A model generated the notes under the pieces. That model was not told the origin of the DNA and made no database searches. It saw only the letters and a program-made list of their open reading frames with translations. A program made the translations under genes and the position numbers. This document shows, piece after piece, positions 7,362 through 15,437 of a DNA stretch of 38,910 bases (within the stretch, counting starts at the first letter, position 1; each line of letters starts with the position of its first letter). This DNA is from Streptomyces populi (lineage in GTDB: Bacteria > Actinomycetota > Actinomycetes > Streptomycetales > Streptomycetaceae), in contig NZ_KZ626919.1 of assembly GCF_002911015.1 (NCBI RefSeq), positions 1 through 38,910 of the forward strand, in the 5' to 3' direction.

Positions 7362-10211
7362 TCACCGCGCCCCGGGAGCGAGGCCCAGCGCGGCAAGTGC
7401 CGCCGTCCCGGCGGCGGCATGGCCGTTTCCGGCGAGCAGCAGCGTGCGTGCCGCCTGGTAGTGGCAGCCGGACGCGTCGAATGCCGCGGCGGTGGCGAGC
7501 TGCCGCGGTACGTCGCCCTCCAGCAGTGCCCGCGCGCGCTGCAGTTGGACGCCGGCGACCGGGTTGTCGGCGACCAGACGGAGCCCGGCCTCCACGCGCT
7601 CCCCGGCAGCCGGATGCCCGGCGAGTACCGAGGCCTCGGCCCGGAGCGCCATGTACCAGTGCAGCCATATCCAGGAGATCCACTTCCATACCCGCTCCGG
7701 CTCCGGCGCGAGCCGCTCCAGGGCCGCTTCCGCGTCACCGTGGTGCAGCAGCACCATGGCGTCGAACACCGCGCCGTAGCCGTGGTGATGCTCCGACGCG
7801 GTACCGGCCTGCCCGACGATCGCGAGCCAGGCCGCCCGGGCTTCGTGGTCGCCGCGCAGGCCGTGGATCATCGCGACCGACGCGGCGGCGGGACCGAGCG
7901 AGAACGACCGCTGCCGACCGCTGCGCTGCCACGCGTCGAGGAACTTCTCGCCACCGGTGAGCACGGCGTCGGCGTCGCCCGCGAAGGCGTCCGTGACCAG
8001 GAGCCAGGACGTGGCGTGGTGGCGTACCTCGGCGAACAGCGGCTGGTCGGCCAGTTGAACGCTCCACTCGCGGGCCTGGGCCAGATTCCCGACGCCCAGG
8101 GCGGTACCGGCGGCCATGGCGAGGGCGTCCATCAGCTCGTGCGTCGCGGCCGGCCCGTGCGACACCGACGCCAGGAGGCCGATCCGGCGGCGGGCGGCAT
8201 CCGCGGCGCCGAAGGAGTCACCGGACCAGGTCCGGGCACCGGAGAGTGCGTCGAGGGCCGCGGACTCGCCCACCGGGTCACCGGCCGCGCGCGCGAGTGC
8301 GACCGCCCGCTCCGCGTACCGGACCGTGCGCTCCGCGGTGTTGTCGGCAGCCCCCTGCACGGCGCCGAACGCGTCCGCGAGCACGGCCGCCTCGGCCAGC
8401 GCGACGGCCGCCTCGCCCGCCGGGTCACCGTCGCCGGACAGCTCCCGCGCCGCCGTGAGCACGCCGGTCACCTCGTCCACGGTCGGCACCAGCGCGAACT
8501 CGCTGGAGAAGCGATACGCCACGGTGGCGGCGGCCGCCAGATCACGGCCCGCCGCGACGGTGTCACCGGCGCCGCGGGCGACCTCGGCGGCGGCGAGGTG
8601 CAGCCGGAACATGTCGTCGCCGAGCCTGCGGCAACCGGCCACCCCCGCCGCCTCCCGCAACGCGGCGGCCCCCGCCGCGGCACCGGCGAGCGCGGCCGCC
8701 TGCTCGAACCGCTGCTGGGCTTCACCGAGCAGGTTGCCGGTGAAGGCCAGCCCGGCCAGGGACAGCGCGAGACGGTGGGCGTCCGCCCGGTGCTCGGGCC
8801 GGTCCACGGCCCAGGCCAGGGCCGACCGCAGGTCCTCCGCCACCGCGTCGAACCGCTCGCGCCGATCCGTGCCGTCACCGTCCGCCAGGGCCGTCGCACC
8901 GGCCAGGCACCAGTCCAGGTGGCGGGACCGCACGTCCGCCAGCTCACCGGCGTCGGCGAGCCGTTCCGTCCCGTACTGACGGATCGTCTCCAGAGCGTGG
9001 TACCGGGTACCGGTCGCCGACGGTGTCGCGGTGAGCAGGCTCTGTTCGGCGAGCCTGCCGAGCCCGTCGGTGACCGCGACCGGATCCAGCGGGGCGAAGG
9101 CCGCCACCGAGGCGGCCGCCCCGGCGGTGAACGGCAGGACGAACACCGAGACCCGGCGCAACAGCGCCCGGTCCCGCGGCTCCAGCAGGTCGTGACTCCA
9201 GTCCAGGGCCGCCCGCACCGACCGGTGCCGGTCCTCCGCGCGCGGCCCCCCGGCCAGGATCCCCAACTGGTCGCCGAGCCCGGCGGCCAGGCCGTCCGGT
9301 CCGAGCGTCGGCCACCGCGCCGCCGCCAGCTCGATCGCCAGCGCCATCCCGCCCAGCCGCTCGCAGACGGCCGAGATCTCGTCGAACACGGACGGATCCG
9401 GCACCGGCCCGACCGCCGCCGCCCGTTCCACGAACAACGCCACGGCCTCCGACTCGCCCCCGCCGTCCCACGACAACGGCGGAACCGGGAAGACCCACTC
9501 GAACGGCACCATCATCCGGGCCCGGCTCGTCGCCAGCACCCGCACGCCGGGGCAGGCCACCAGCAGCCGCTCCACGAACGGCGCCACCCCGTCGCGTATC
9601 TGCTCGCAGTTGTCCAGCACCAGCAGCGCCCCGCGATCCGCCAGCGCGGCCAGGACCGCCTCGTCGACACCGAGACCCGGCTGCTCGCCCACACCCACCG
9701 CCGCCGCGACCGCCGCCCCCACCCGCTGCGCATCGACGACCGGGGCCAGATCGACGAACCACACCCCGTCGGCGAAGTCACCGGCCTCGGCAGCCTGACG
9801 TGCCACCGCCAACGCCAGCCGGGTCTTCCCCACTCCACCGGGACCGACCGCCGTCACCAGCCGACGCGACCCCAGCGCCGCCGCCAACTCCGCGCGCTCC
9901 CGCACCCGCCCGACGAACGCAGTGAGCGATTCCGGCAGCACCGGCGCCGGGCACGAGCGCTCCGCACGGGCGGACTCCGCCGCCCGCCGGGACAGCGCCC
10001 GCCGGTCCGGCAGCGCCAGCTTGCGCAGCAGCGCGGAGACATGCGACTCCACGGTGCGGACGGAGATGAACAGACGCTCGGAGATCTCCGCGTTACTGAG
10101 GTGCTCCCCGAGCAGCGCGAGCACTTCGGATTCCCGAGCCGAGATCACGTCAGTGGACACGGGGTCATTATCCGTGGTGCTCTCCGTGGTCGGCACGGAG
10201 GCGCCCCCCAC
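7362..10211 (-). CDS. LuxR-type regulator with N-terminal HTH, AAA/NB-ARC ATPase and TPR-like tail
   Basis: A 949-residue regulator with the domains in an order opposite to most LALs. A LuxR-type HTH comes first (about residues 23-70, SARESEVLALLGEHLSNAEI followed by SVRTVESHVSALLRKL). Then comes a P-loop NTPase with Walker A GPGGVGKT at 123-130, Walker B-like GALLVLDNCEQ and an LATSRA sensor. The C-terminal half is long, Ala-rich and TPR-like, including RYHALETIRQYGTERL. This N-terminal-HTH layout is known for a family of actinomycete ATPase regulators. It is expected to bind DNA in an ATP- or ligand-dependent way; the target is unknown. It is divergent from the leader/PPOX/DUF1801 genes over about 85 bp, which makes them plausible targets. 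A GTG at 10196 with GGGGGG upstream is an equally good start. Confidence 0.9.
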   Translation of the reverse strand: MGGASVPTTESTTDNDPVSTDVISARESEVLALLGEHLSNAEISERLFISVRTVESHVSALLRKLALPDRRALSRRAAESARAERSCPAPVLPESLTAFVGRVRERAELAAALGSRRLVTAVGPGGVGKTRLALAVARQAAEAGDFADGVWFVDLAPVVDAQRVGAAVAAAVGVGEQPGLGVDEAVLAALADRGALLVLDNCEQIRDGVAPFVERLLVACPGVRVLATSRARMMVPFEWVFPVPPLSWDGGGESEAVALFVERAAAVGPVPDPSVFDEISAVCERLGGMALAIELAAARWPTLGPDGLAAGLGDQLGILAGGPRAEDRHRSVRAALDWSHDLLEPRDRALLRRVSVFVLPFTAGAAASVAAFAPLDPVAVTDGLGRLAEQSLLTATPSATGTRYHALETIRQYGTERLADAGELADVRSRHLDWCLAGATALADGDGTDRRERFDAVAEDLRSALAWAVDRPEHRADAHRLALSLAGLAFTGNLLGEAQQRFEQAAALAGAAAGAAALREAAGVAGCRRLGDDMFRLHLAAAEVARGAGDTVAAGRDLAAAATVAYRFSSEFALVPTVDEVTGVLTAARELSGDGDPAGEAAVALAEAAVLADAFGAVQGAADNTAERTVRYAERAVALARAAGDPVGESAALDALSGARTWSGDSFGAADAARRRIGLLASVSHGPAATHELMDALAMAAGTALGVGNLAQAREWSVQLADQPLFAEVRHHATSWLLVTDAFAGDADAVLTGGEKFLDAWQRSGRQRSFSLGPAAASVAMIHGLRGDHEARAAWLAIVGQAGTASEHHHGYGAVFDAMVLLHHGDAEAALERLAPEPERVWKWISWIWLHWYMALRAEASVLAGHPAAGERVEAGLRLVADNPVAGVQLQRARALLEGDVPRQLATAAAFDASGCHYQAARTLLLAGNGHAAAGTAALAALGLAPGAR

Positions 10212-10296
10212 CCCACCCGCGAGAGGCTGTGAGCACGCCGATCAACCCCGGTGCGACACACAGGGGTTGGCTCTGACCCACACCACAGGAGCAAGC

Positions 10297-10362
10297 ATGA
10301 CCAGCTCGTTCGCCCGCCACGGCGCAGCCGTGCCGCACACCGCCGCCCGGCACGCCCGGTGA
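10297..10362 (+). CDS. 21-codon leader ORF coupled to the PPOX gene
   Basis: An ATG at 10297 has a near-ideal AGGAG site 6 bases upstream (CACAGGAGCAAGCATG). It encodes 21 residues beginning MTSSFARHGAAVPH and rich in His, Arg and Ala. Its TGA at 10360-10362 overlaps the GTG start of the PPOX gene (GTGA), the classic geometry of translational coupling. The good ribosome-binding site belongs to the short ORF, not to the PPOX start. It may be a true leader peptide, or the remnant of the PPOX N-terminus after a frameshift. Confidence 0.45.
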   Translation: MTSSFARHGAAVPHTAARHAR

Positions 10363-10811
10363 ACGCCGGACCTCGCTCCCGAGCGGTGAGACGCCGCGAC
10401 ACCGAGCACCGCCTCACCCACGACGTCGACGTCTGGGTGGCCAGCGCCTCGGCCGACGGGACACCGTACCTGGTGCCGCTGTCTTTCTACTGGGACGGCG
10501 AAACGCTGCTGATGGCCACCTTGGCCGCCAGCCCGACCGGCCGCAACCTGGCCGCCTGCCGGACCACCCGGCTGGCACTCGGCCCCACCCGCGACGTCAC
10601 CGTGATCGACGGCGACGTCGAAGTCCTCGAATCCGACGGGCCGCCGCGACAGCAGGTGGAACGCTTCGCCGCACGCACCGGCTTCGACCCCCGCGCGCAG
10701 ACCACGCCGTACAGCTGGTTCCGCGTCACCCCGCGCCGCGTACAGGCCTGGCGCGAGGCCGACGAACTGGCCGGACGCGACCTCATGCGCGACGGCCGTT
10801 GGCTCGGCTGA
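10359..10811 (+). CDS. Pyridoxamine 5'-phosphate oxidase (PPOX) family protein
   Basis: About 150 residues forming the split-barrel flavin/F420-binding fold. The family signature runs HDVDVWVASASADGTPYLVP, then LSFYWDGETLLMAT, then NLAACRTTRLALGPTRDVTVIDGDVEV, and a C-terminal YSWFRVTPRRVQAW. Small PPOX proteins of this type bind FMN, F420 or haem and are usually cytoplasmic; the substrate cannot be told from sequence. The GTG at 10359 overlaps the leader ORF stop, so translation is probably coupled. The frame stays open upstream to 10251, but those residues are basic and low-complexity. It precedes the DUF1801 gene by 58 bases on the same strand and is divergent from the LuxR-type regulator. 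Confidence 0.85.
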   Translation: MNAGPRSRAVRRRDTEHRLTHDVDVWVASASADGTPYLVPLSFYWDGETLLMATLAASPTGRNLAACRTTRLALGPTRDVTVIDGDVEVLESDGPPRQQVERFAARTGFDPRAQTTPYSWFRVTPRRVQAWREADELAGRDLMRDGRWLG

Positions 10812-10869
10812 CCCCGCCGCGACACCCCCGATCACCCTGAACACACCCGGTACACCGAGGAGAGCCACG

Positions 10870-11346
10870 ATGACGAACACACAGAAGCCCGCCCGCGGCG
10901 GAGCGACGGCCGGCACGGCGTACGACGGCTTCAGCGCCGAGGAACGCGACGCGATGAAGGACCACGCCCGGGAACTGAAGACCGCCGCACGCCGCAGTCC
11001 GAGCACGGCCAAGGCGGACGGGGAGAAGGACGTCCTCGCGAAGATCGCCGAGATGACGGACACCGACCGCGCCCTCGCCGGACGCCTCCACGAGATCATC
11101 CGGTCCGCCGCCCCGGACCTCACCCCCAAGCTCTGGTACGGCATGCCCGCGTACGCCAGGGACGGCAAGGTCGTCTGCTTCTTCCAGAGCGCGGCGAAGT
11201 TCAAGTCCCGTTACGCCACACTCGGCTTCAGCGACCAGGCGCACCTCGACGACGGCGCCATGTGGCCCACCACCTACGCCCTGACCGAACTGACGCCCGC
11301 CGTGGAGGCCCGCATCGGCGAACTCCTCGGCACAGCGGTGGCCTGA
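10870..11346 (+). CDS. DUF1801 domain protein (YdhG-like)
   Basis: A 158-residue cytoplasmic protein. The core from about residue 75 onward, RLHEIIRSAAPDLTPKLWYG then MPAYARDGKVVCFFQSA and KFKSRYATLGF, is the DUF1801/YdhG signature, a small alpha/beta fold related to frataxin-like iron-chaperone proteins. The N-terminal 60 residues are charged and helical, with a GFSAEERDAMKDHARELK segment common in actinomycete members. GAGGAG lies 7-12 bases before the ATG. It follows the PPOX gene with a short gap and may share its transcript. Exact function is unknown for most members. Confidence 0.85.
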   Translation: MTNTQKPARGGATAGTAYDGFSAEERDAMKDHARELKTAARRSPSTAKADGEKDVLAKIAEMTDTDRALAGRLHEIIRSAAPDLTPKLWYGMPAYARDGKVVCFFQSAAKFKSRYATLGFSDQAHLDDGAMWPTTYALTELTPAVEARIGELLGTAVA

Positions 11347-11498
11347 CCCGGCACGCACACCGGAGGGAGCGGCAAGAAGGGGCGGGTCAGTCGGGGGCGG
11401 GTCGGGCCAGGTCAGGTCGGGCCCGGCCCGGCCGAAGGGACCTTGAGTTTCTCCGTGCCGTGTACCTGGTCGTCCCAGCCTTCCCGCGACGGTCCCCG
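11347..11498. terminator. Convergent intergenic G-rich repeat region, possible terminator
   Basis: The DUF1801 gene (plus) and SUKH gene (minus) converge here. Bases 11385-11436 hold reiterated GGGTCGGG, AGGTCAGGTCGGG and CCCGGCCCGGCC tracts that can fold back on each other and could form a GC-only terminator or a G-quadruplex on the plus strand. No T run follows. No gene is visible. Confidence 0.3.
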
Positions 11499-12869
11499 TC
11501 ATGAGACCGCTCCCTCCAGCACCGTGCTGTCGGCGATCGGCGGCCGACCGTACAGGGCGAGGATCTCGTTGGCGAGGGCGATGGTCTGCAACGGGTTGTC
11601 CTGCTGCCGGTGGGCCGTGATGTCTGCGGCGAGAAGTTCGGTGGGCACAGCCCCCGCATCGAGGAGGACGCGCCACTCCGCGGGCGGGAGCTCCAGATAC
11701 TCGAGATGGGTGAGCCGGGCGATCTCACAGGGATCGGCGAGAGTACCGGGATAGGCGGAGAGGGTCCGCAGACGCGGCAGGCCGAAGACGGGGGCGAGAC
11801 TGAGAGGCGCCTTCTCCAAGACCCCGAGACTGAGGACCTCCAGGCCAGGGTGGGCGGCAGCCTCAACGCTGGGGACGGAGGCGTGATTGACGTAGGCGAC
11901 GAGTGGCGGCCGTTCGGTTCTTCTGACCGGCCGACCGTCGAAGTGACGGTGGACGACCATGTCGGTGAGGGAGTCGGCGACCAGTCCGGCACCGATGTTC
12001 TCCTCGTGACTGATGATGATCACCTGCCCGACGTGCCCGTCCGGACCCGGTGTGAGGTCGATGGCGATGCGGTCTCCGCCGCCGTTGTCACCGAAGACGA
12101 TCCAGCCCGGCGAGCCGACGAGCCCCTGCACGACGTCCTCCGGCCCCGTCTCGACCGCTTCCATGGCACCGAACTGCCACAGCACGTGCCGGGAAGCCGC
12201 GTCGGCGACGTACACCTCGTCGAGAGGAAGGAGTTCGCAGCCGACGGTGTCGTACGGCTCCCGGTAGTCGTCCCAGTCCTCGTACCGGCTCGGGACGACC
12301 TGGTACAGAGCTCTCAACTCGGCAGGCAGCGGCACGCCCAGACGCGCCTCGACCGCTGCGATCTCCTCGTCGGAGGCACCCACCGTGTGCGGGAGCCGTT
12401 CGCGAAGAGTGCGCTGCAGCAGTTCCACGTCCGCGGACGGAGCCGGCACCGCGCCCGGCACCGGCTCGGGCAGGCGGCGTGCCGGCTCGGGCAGTGCCCC
12501 GTCCGCGAGAAGAAGCGTGCCCGGGTGCGCGGTCGCGACACCCGGCTCCACGGAAGAGCCCATGCTGATCAGATGCAGCCGGACATCGCCGGGAACGGAA
12601 GATGCCTCCAGGACGAAGGAGACGCCGTCGCTCCCGTTCTCCTTGAGCGCTTCGACGATCTGGCCCACGGCGTCGAACTGCTCCTGGTTGTCGGAGACCT
12701 GTGAGGCACGCCCCGGCTGCGGCGGCCGGAACGGCAGCGGAACACTCCATGCTCCGGGACTGATCTGCCCCGCCACATGCCCACCGGGTGCAGCGAGCGT
12801 TTCCGCGTGAGCGGCGTGCAACAGGCGCAGCAAGGGTCGCCAGGTGGTGAAGTCATGAAGTGTGGGCAC
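11499..12869 (-). CDS. SUKH (SMI1/KNR4) domain protein
   Basis: A 456-residue cytoplasmic protein. The SUKH core lies at about residues 150-330: TLRERLPHTVGASDEEIAAV, EARLGVPLPAELRALYQV, then GWIVFGDNGGGDRIAIDLTP and VGQVIIISHEEN. These match the SMI1/KNR4 pattern of LGxxLPxxLRxLY followed by the FGDNGGGD motif. The N-terminal 140 residues are a separate segment of unknown type. The last 110 residues resemble degenerate leucine-rich repeats (LEVLSLGVLEKAPLSL, LRTLSAYPGTL, LEYLELPP). SUKH proteins often act as immunity proteins against polymorphic toxins, but no toxin is adjacent, so a stand-alone role is equally likely. The GTG at 12869 has GGAGG 7 bases upstream. Confidence 0.85.
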   Translation of the reverse strand: MPTLHDFTTWRPLLRLLHAAHAETLAAPGGHVAGQISPGAWSVPLPFRPPQPGRASQVSDNQEQFDAVGQIVEALKENGSDGVSFVLEASSVPGDVRLHLISMGSSVEPGVATAHPGTLLLADGALPEPARRLPEPVPGAVPAPSADVELLQRTLRERLPHTVGASDEEIAAVEARLGVPLPAELRALYQVVPSRYEDWDDYREPYDTVGCELLPLDEVYVADAASRHVLWQFGAMEAVETGPEDVVQGLVGSPGWIVFGDNGGGDRIAIDLTPGPDGHVGQVIIISHEENIGAGLVADSLTDMVVHRHFDGRPVRRTERPPLVAYVNHASVPSVEAAAHPGLEVLSLGVLEKAPLSLAPVFGLPRLRTLSAYPGTLADPCEIARLTHLEYLELPPAEWRVLLDAGAVPTELLAADITAHRQQDNPLQTIALANEILALYGRPPIADSTVLEGAVS

Positions 12870-12996
12870 GAGCAGACCTCCTGAATACGTGTTCGGTGAT
12901 TCAGATTATGGGTGGGGGCTCTGACATCACGAGGCGCGGACCGGGGCGGCAGCGGTCGCCGGGAAGTCCGCTCGCCGAGAACCTCACCCGCACTGC

Positions 12997-13098
12997 TCAG
13001 GCGGCACGTTGATACTCGTGGAGGATGCCGCCAAGTTGTTGGCGTCGTCGTACGCAGAGGTGGGTGATCCTCTCCGGACGGCTGATCAGCGTCAACAA
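12997..13098 (-). pseudogene. Possible transposase/integrase C-terminal remnant
   Basis: A minus-strand frame ends at a TGA at 12997 with RITHLCVRRRQQLGGILHEY and then QRAA. This resembles the LGGLxHEYxxAA tail shared by some actinomycete DDE integrase-type transposases. Only about 35 codons are recognisable, and the 5' part overlaps the end of the next gene in another frame. It probably marks a decayed insertion; the family call is tentative. Confidence 0.35.
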
Positions 13099-13790
13099 GG
13101 GGTGCAGCGGGTGAGCGCAGCGGTCAGCCGATTCCAGGTCTCACGGTCCAGGCTCCCTTCGGTCGGCGGGATCATGCTCAGCGGCCAGCTGCCCTCCTTC
13201 TTGGCCGAGGGGAAGCAGCGGTAGGAGGGCATCAGCCCGTCGGGCACCACCGGGTCGCCGGTCCGCCGGGCAAGGTCGGTCCAGCGCAGCCGCCGCCGGC
13301 CAGGGCCGGGGTGCCGGGCACGACCCAGACCTCCCCCCGTGGCGATGCTCACGGCGTCGAGGTCGATGCCTCCGGCAATGTGGGGCTGGGTGCTCCCGTC
13401 GGCAAGTCGCGCCTGGTGGTACTCGTCGTACGACACTTCGGCCGGCTCCTGCTCGTGCTCGTGCTCGTACATGGCGTTGAGCACCCACACCGCGTCAGGC
13501 ATCGCCGGAGGCATGAACCCGGTCAGACCGTCGCCACACCGCTCCAGCAGCCAGTCGGTGGCCCCGGACGGCACGAGCGGCCACAGGCTGAGCATCGGGT
13601 TCGGTTCCTCGGGCATCCGCTCATGGTCCCAGGTGCGAATCCACCCTTCTGCAAGGGGCCCGCCGGAGAACAACGTGCAGACGGACGGCTCGCTGACCTG
13701 CAGGTTCAGGGCGCAGCGCCCCACCCTCCAGTACCCGAACCGGGTGATGTGCGTTTGTCGATCATGAAGTGCTAGGTTCTGCCTGCTCAT
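13092..13790 (-). CDS. Hypothetical 232-residue protein
   Basis: I do not recognise a family. The protein is cytoplasmic by sequence, aromatic-rich in the first half (ITRFGYWRVGRCALNLQV, GWIRTWDHERMPEEPN), with an acidic His/Glu run in the middle (MYEHEHEQEPAEVSYDEYHQ) and an Arg-rich stretch near residue 160 that looks less protein-like. The C-terminus overlaps the transposase-tail remnant, so the 3' end may have been changed by an insertion. The ATG at 13790 has only a weak ribosome-binding site. It is divergent from the secreted protein at 13835, 44 bases away. Its size and its proximity to a SUKH gene would suit a small immunity-like protein, but nothing direct shows that. Confidence 0.55.
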   Translation of the reverse strand: MSRQNLALHDRQTHITRFGYWRVGRCALNLQVSEPSVCTLFSGGPLAEGWIRTWDHERMPEEPNPMLSLWPLVPSGATDWLLERCGDGLTGFMPPAMPDAVWVLNAMYEHEHEQEPAEVSYDEYHQARLADGSTQPHIAGGIDLDAVSIATGGGLGRARHPGPGRRRLRWTDLARRTGDPVVPDGLMPSYRCFPSAKKEGSWPLSMIPPTEGSLDRETWNRLTAALTRCTPC

Positions 13791-13834
13791 GCCAGCAAGG
13801 TGCGCAAGTAGCGCGCGATCAACGGGGGTTCTCC

Positions 13835-14389
13835 ATGAAGTCGGTCAACAGGCGCTTCAGACTGGGCGCGGCCACGGTCGGGGCGTTGACCGCCGCCGTC
13901 CTCTCCATGGGTACCACCCCCGCCGCGGCGGCCGGTGACTACAGCGGCCTCCCCTACGTCAGCGGAGGCGGCGCCTACTCGGACGACTGGGGCGACGAGG
14001 GCATCCTGTCGATGAGCCAGCACGCGCAGTCCAACGCCACCTGCCTGTGGCAGAAGATCCTCTGGGCGGACGGCTACATCCAGGAGGAAGGTGCCGACGG
14101 GTACTTCGGTGACATCACCAAGGGCTATACCCAGCACTGGCAGGCGGACCGCAAGGGGCTGACGCCCGACGGGGCGGTCGGCAAGGCGACCTTCGGCTGG
14201 GCCGACGACCAGAAGATCGAGTACGTCTCCGGCAGCACGGCCGACGGCCAGACGCTGAACCTGCGGTACCACGGGACCTACTGGAGCTTCCCCATGGTTC
14301 GTGACAGCTACGGTCACTACCAGTTCCAGGACTACGCGGGGAACTGGCGGGCGGCCGGGTACGACTACCGGACCTGCGTCAACATCTGA
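13835..14389 (+). CDS. Secreted peptidoglycan-binding-like protein
   Basis: A 184-residue exported protein. Residues 1-33 form a Sec signal peptide (MKSVNRRFRLGAATV, hydrophobic LTAAVLSMG, then TPAAAA). At about residues 70-130 a PF01471-like peptidoglycan-binding repeat can be seen: LWQKILWADGYIQEEGADGYFG, where GYFG stands at the usual DGxFG position, then TKGYTQHWQADRKGLTPDGAVGKATF, matching QxxxGLxxDGxVGxxTW. The C-terminal 55 residues are aromatic-rich, with two cysteines overall (in NATCLW and RTCVNI) likely to pair outside the cell. No catalytic domain is present. The ATG at 13835 has GGGGG about 6 bases upstream. It probably binds cell wall and may be an inhibitor or a matrix protein. 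Confidence 0.8.
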   Translation: MKSVNRRFRLGAATVGALTAAVLSMGTTPAAAAGDYSGLPYVSGGGAYSDDWGDEGILSMSQHAQSNATCLWQKILWADGYIQEEGADGYFGDITKGYTQHWQADRKGLTPDGAVGKATFGWADDQKIEYVSGSTADGQTLNLRYHGTYWSFPMVRDSYGHYQFQDYAGNWRAAGYDYRTCVNI

Positions 14390-14454
14390 GCTTGGCGTTT
14401 GACCTTGCACGTCACTCGACCTGCTGAGTTCTCCAGGATCCGAGGGCACGCGAC

Positions 14455-14510
14455 ACGGCCGTTCTCCGTGCTTCGAGATGTCGAGTAACGAAGCACGAGA
14501 GAACGGCCGT
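14455..14510. repeat. Inverted repeat at transposase remnant start
   Basis: ACGGCCGTTCTC-CGTGCTTCG (14455-14475) pairs with CGAAGCACG-AGAGAACGGCCGT (14489-14510) around a 13-base loop, with a one-base mismatch or bulge. The right arm ends six bases before the ATG of the transposase fragment. The position suggests an insertion-sequence end or a translational control hairpin of the element. Confidence 0.6.
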
Positions 14511-14515
14511 TGCCC

Positions 14516-14773
14516 ATGCGTCTCCCCGCCACGGTGCCCGCAGGCGAGGCATTGGGGCTCTTGTCCCGCTTTCGGGTAGAGCTCTACGAGAGTCTTCACG
14601 CCTGCGCGGACACGCTCTTCGAGCTCACCGGGGTGATGCTGTACACGGATGGCCCGGTGAAGACCCTGGTCGAGCCGTTCTCGGCGGCGGCCGAGCACCG
14701 GCGCGGACACGGCACCCCGTACGCCGCGACTGGATCGCGCCGGCGCTCGGCCGACGGTCGGAGACATCCGTGA
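14516..14773 (+). pseudogene. Transposase N-terminal fragment (actinomycete NF041680-like type)
   Basis: From the ATG at 14516 the product reads LGLLSRFRVELYESLHACAD, then LFELTGVMLYTDGPVKTLVE and AAEHRRGHGTPYAA. This follows the N-terminal pattern of a transposase family common in Streptomyces (SRFRxExYxxLxxRADALFEL, DGPVxxLVELSLAAEHRRGHG). The catalytic part is missing: the frame degenerates at about 14735 and stops by 14773. The inverted repeat at 14455-14510 lies directly upstream, so the left end of the element survives while the rest has been deleted. Confidence 0.6.
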
Positions 14774-14822
14774 GGCGTTCCTCGAACCCGCCTGCTGTCT
14801 GATCGCCCACCGACAACTCAGC

Positions 14823-15378
14823 TCATGGTGTCAGCCGTTGTAAACCGACGAGCGCCCGAGGGGCGGGACCTGAAAGGGTGCGGTTCGATCTGGAACAGGG
14901 GGAAATATGGGGCTGGTCCACGGCTAGGACATCTACCTGCGTCCTCGGAATGTCGCCAGGGCGTTGGCCGATCTGGCCGAGCTGGCGCCACCGGCCCGTG
15001 CGGTGCCACCGCTTCAGATCACCCTGCCCGGCGGAGACCGGCTCCTCGGGAGCCGGACCGCTGCCCGCTTCGATGCGGGAGAGCCAGGACCCGTCGCGGA
15101 ACTGCTCGTTGACGGGCAGGACGCGGTTGGCGGGCACCCGCCACAGCAGATCGGCGCCGGTGGCGGTGAACGCCCGCCGCAACGGGACCCCGAGGAACTC
15201 ACGATCGGCCAGGACGAGCTGACCTGGGCCGGCCTCAGCACGAAACACACCACCAGCCGTGCCGGAAGCAGCCGTTGCCTTTGTTCGGCCCGCCCGCACG
15301 CCGCCACCGCCCGGTCCACCAAGCCTGGCGGATACACCCAGGTCAACAGACCAAGACCCGATCGGCCCGCCGATCAAC
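14823..15378 (-). pseudogene. IS4-family transposase, internally deleted and frameshifted
   Basis: Two pieces of one IS4-type transposase lie in different minus-strand frames. From about 15378 to 15238 the N-terminal piece reads LLTWVYPPGLVDRAVAAC, then EQRQRLLPARLVVCFVL. After a jump, another frame (about 15250 to 15070) reads GQLVLADREFLGVPLRRAF, then ADLLWRVPANRVLPVNEQF and DGSWLSRI, which is the catalytic-core region with the DREF aspartate. About 100 residues between them are lost. The remaining part toward 14823 no longer reads as transposase. The element is dead and flanks the GyrB-like gene. Confidence 0.65.
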
Positions 15379-15437
15379 GCGCCATAGGCCCGGGGTGGGA
15401 GCGGTCCACGCTTTCCACCTCGCCTCAGCGCGACGGC

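Noticed and set aside
7335..10232. A plus-strand open frame of 965 codons opposite the LuxR-type regulator
   Set aside because: Its product is low-complexity Arg/Gly/Pro/His sequence; the minus strand encodes a full HTH-ATPase-TPR protein with intact motifs.
11385..11436. GC-rich short repeats as a CRISPR array or origin
   Set aside because: Copies are irregular, 8-13 bases, without spacers; better explained as a terminator-like convergent intergenic region.
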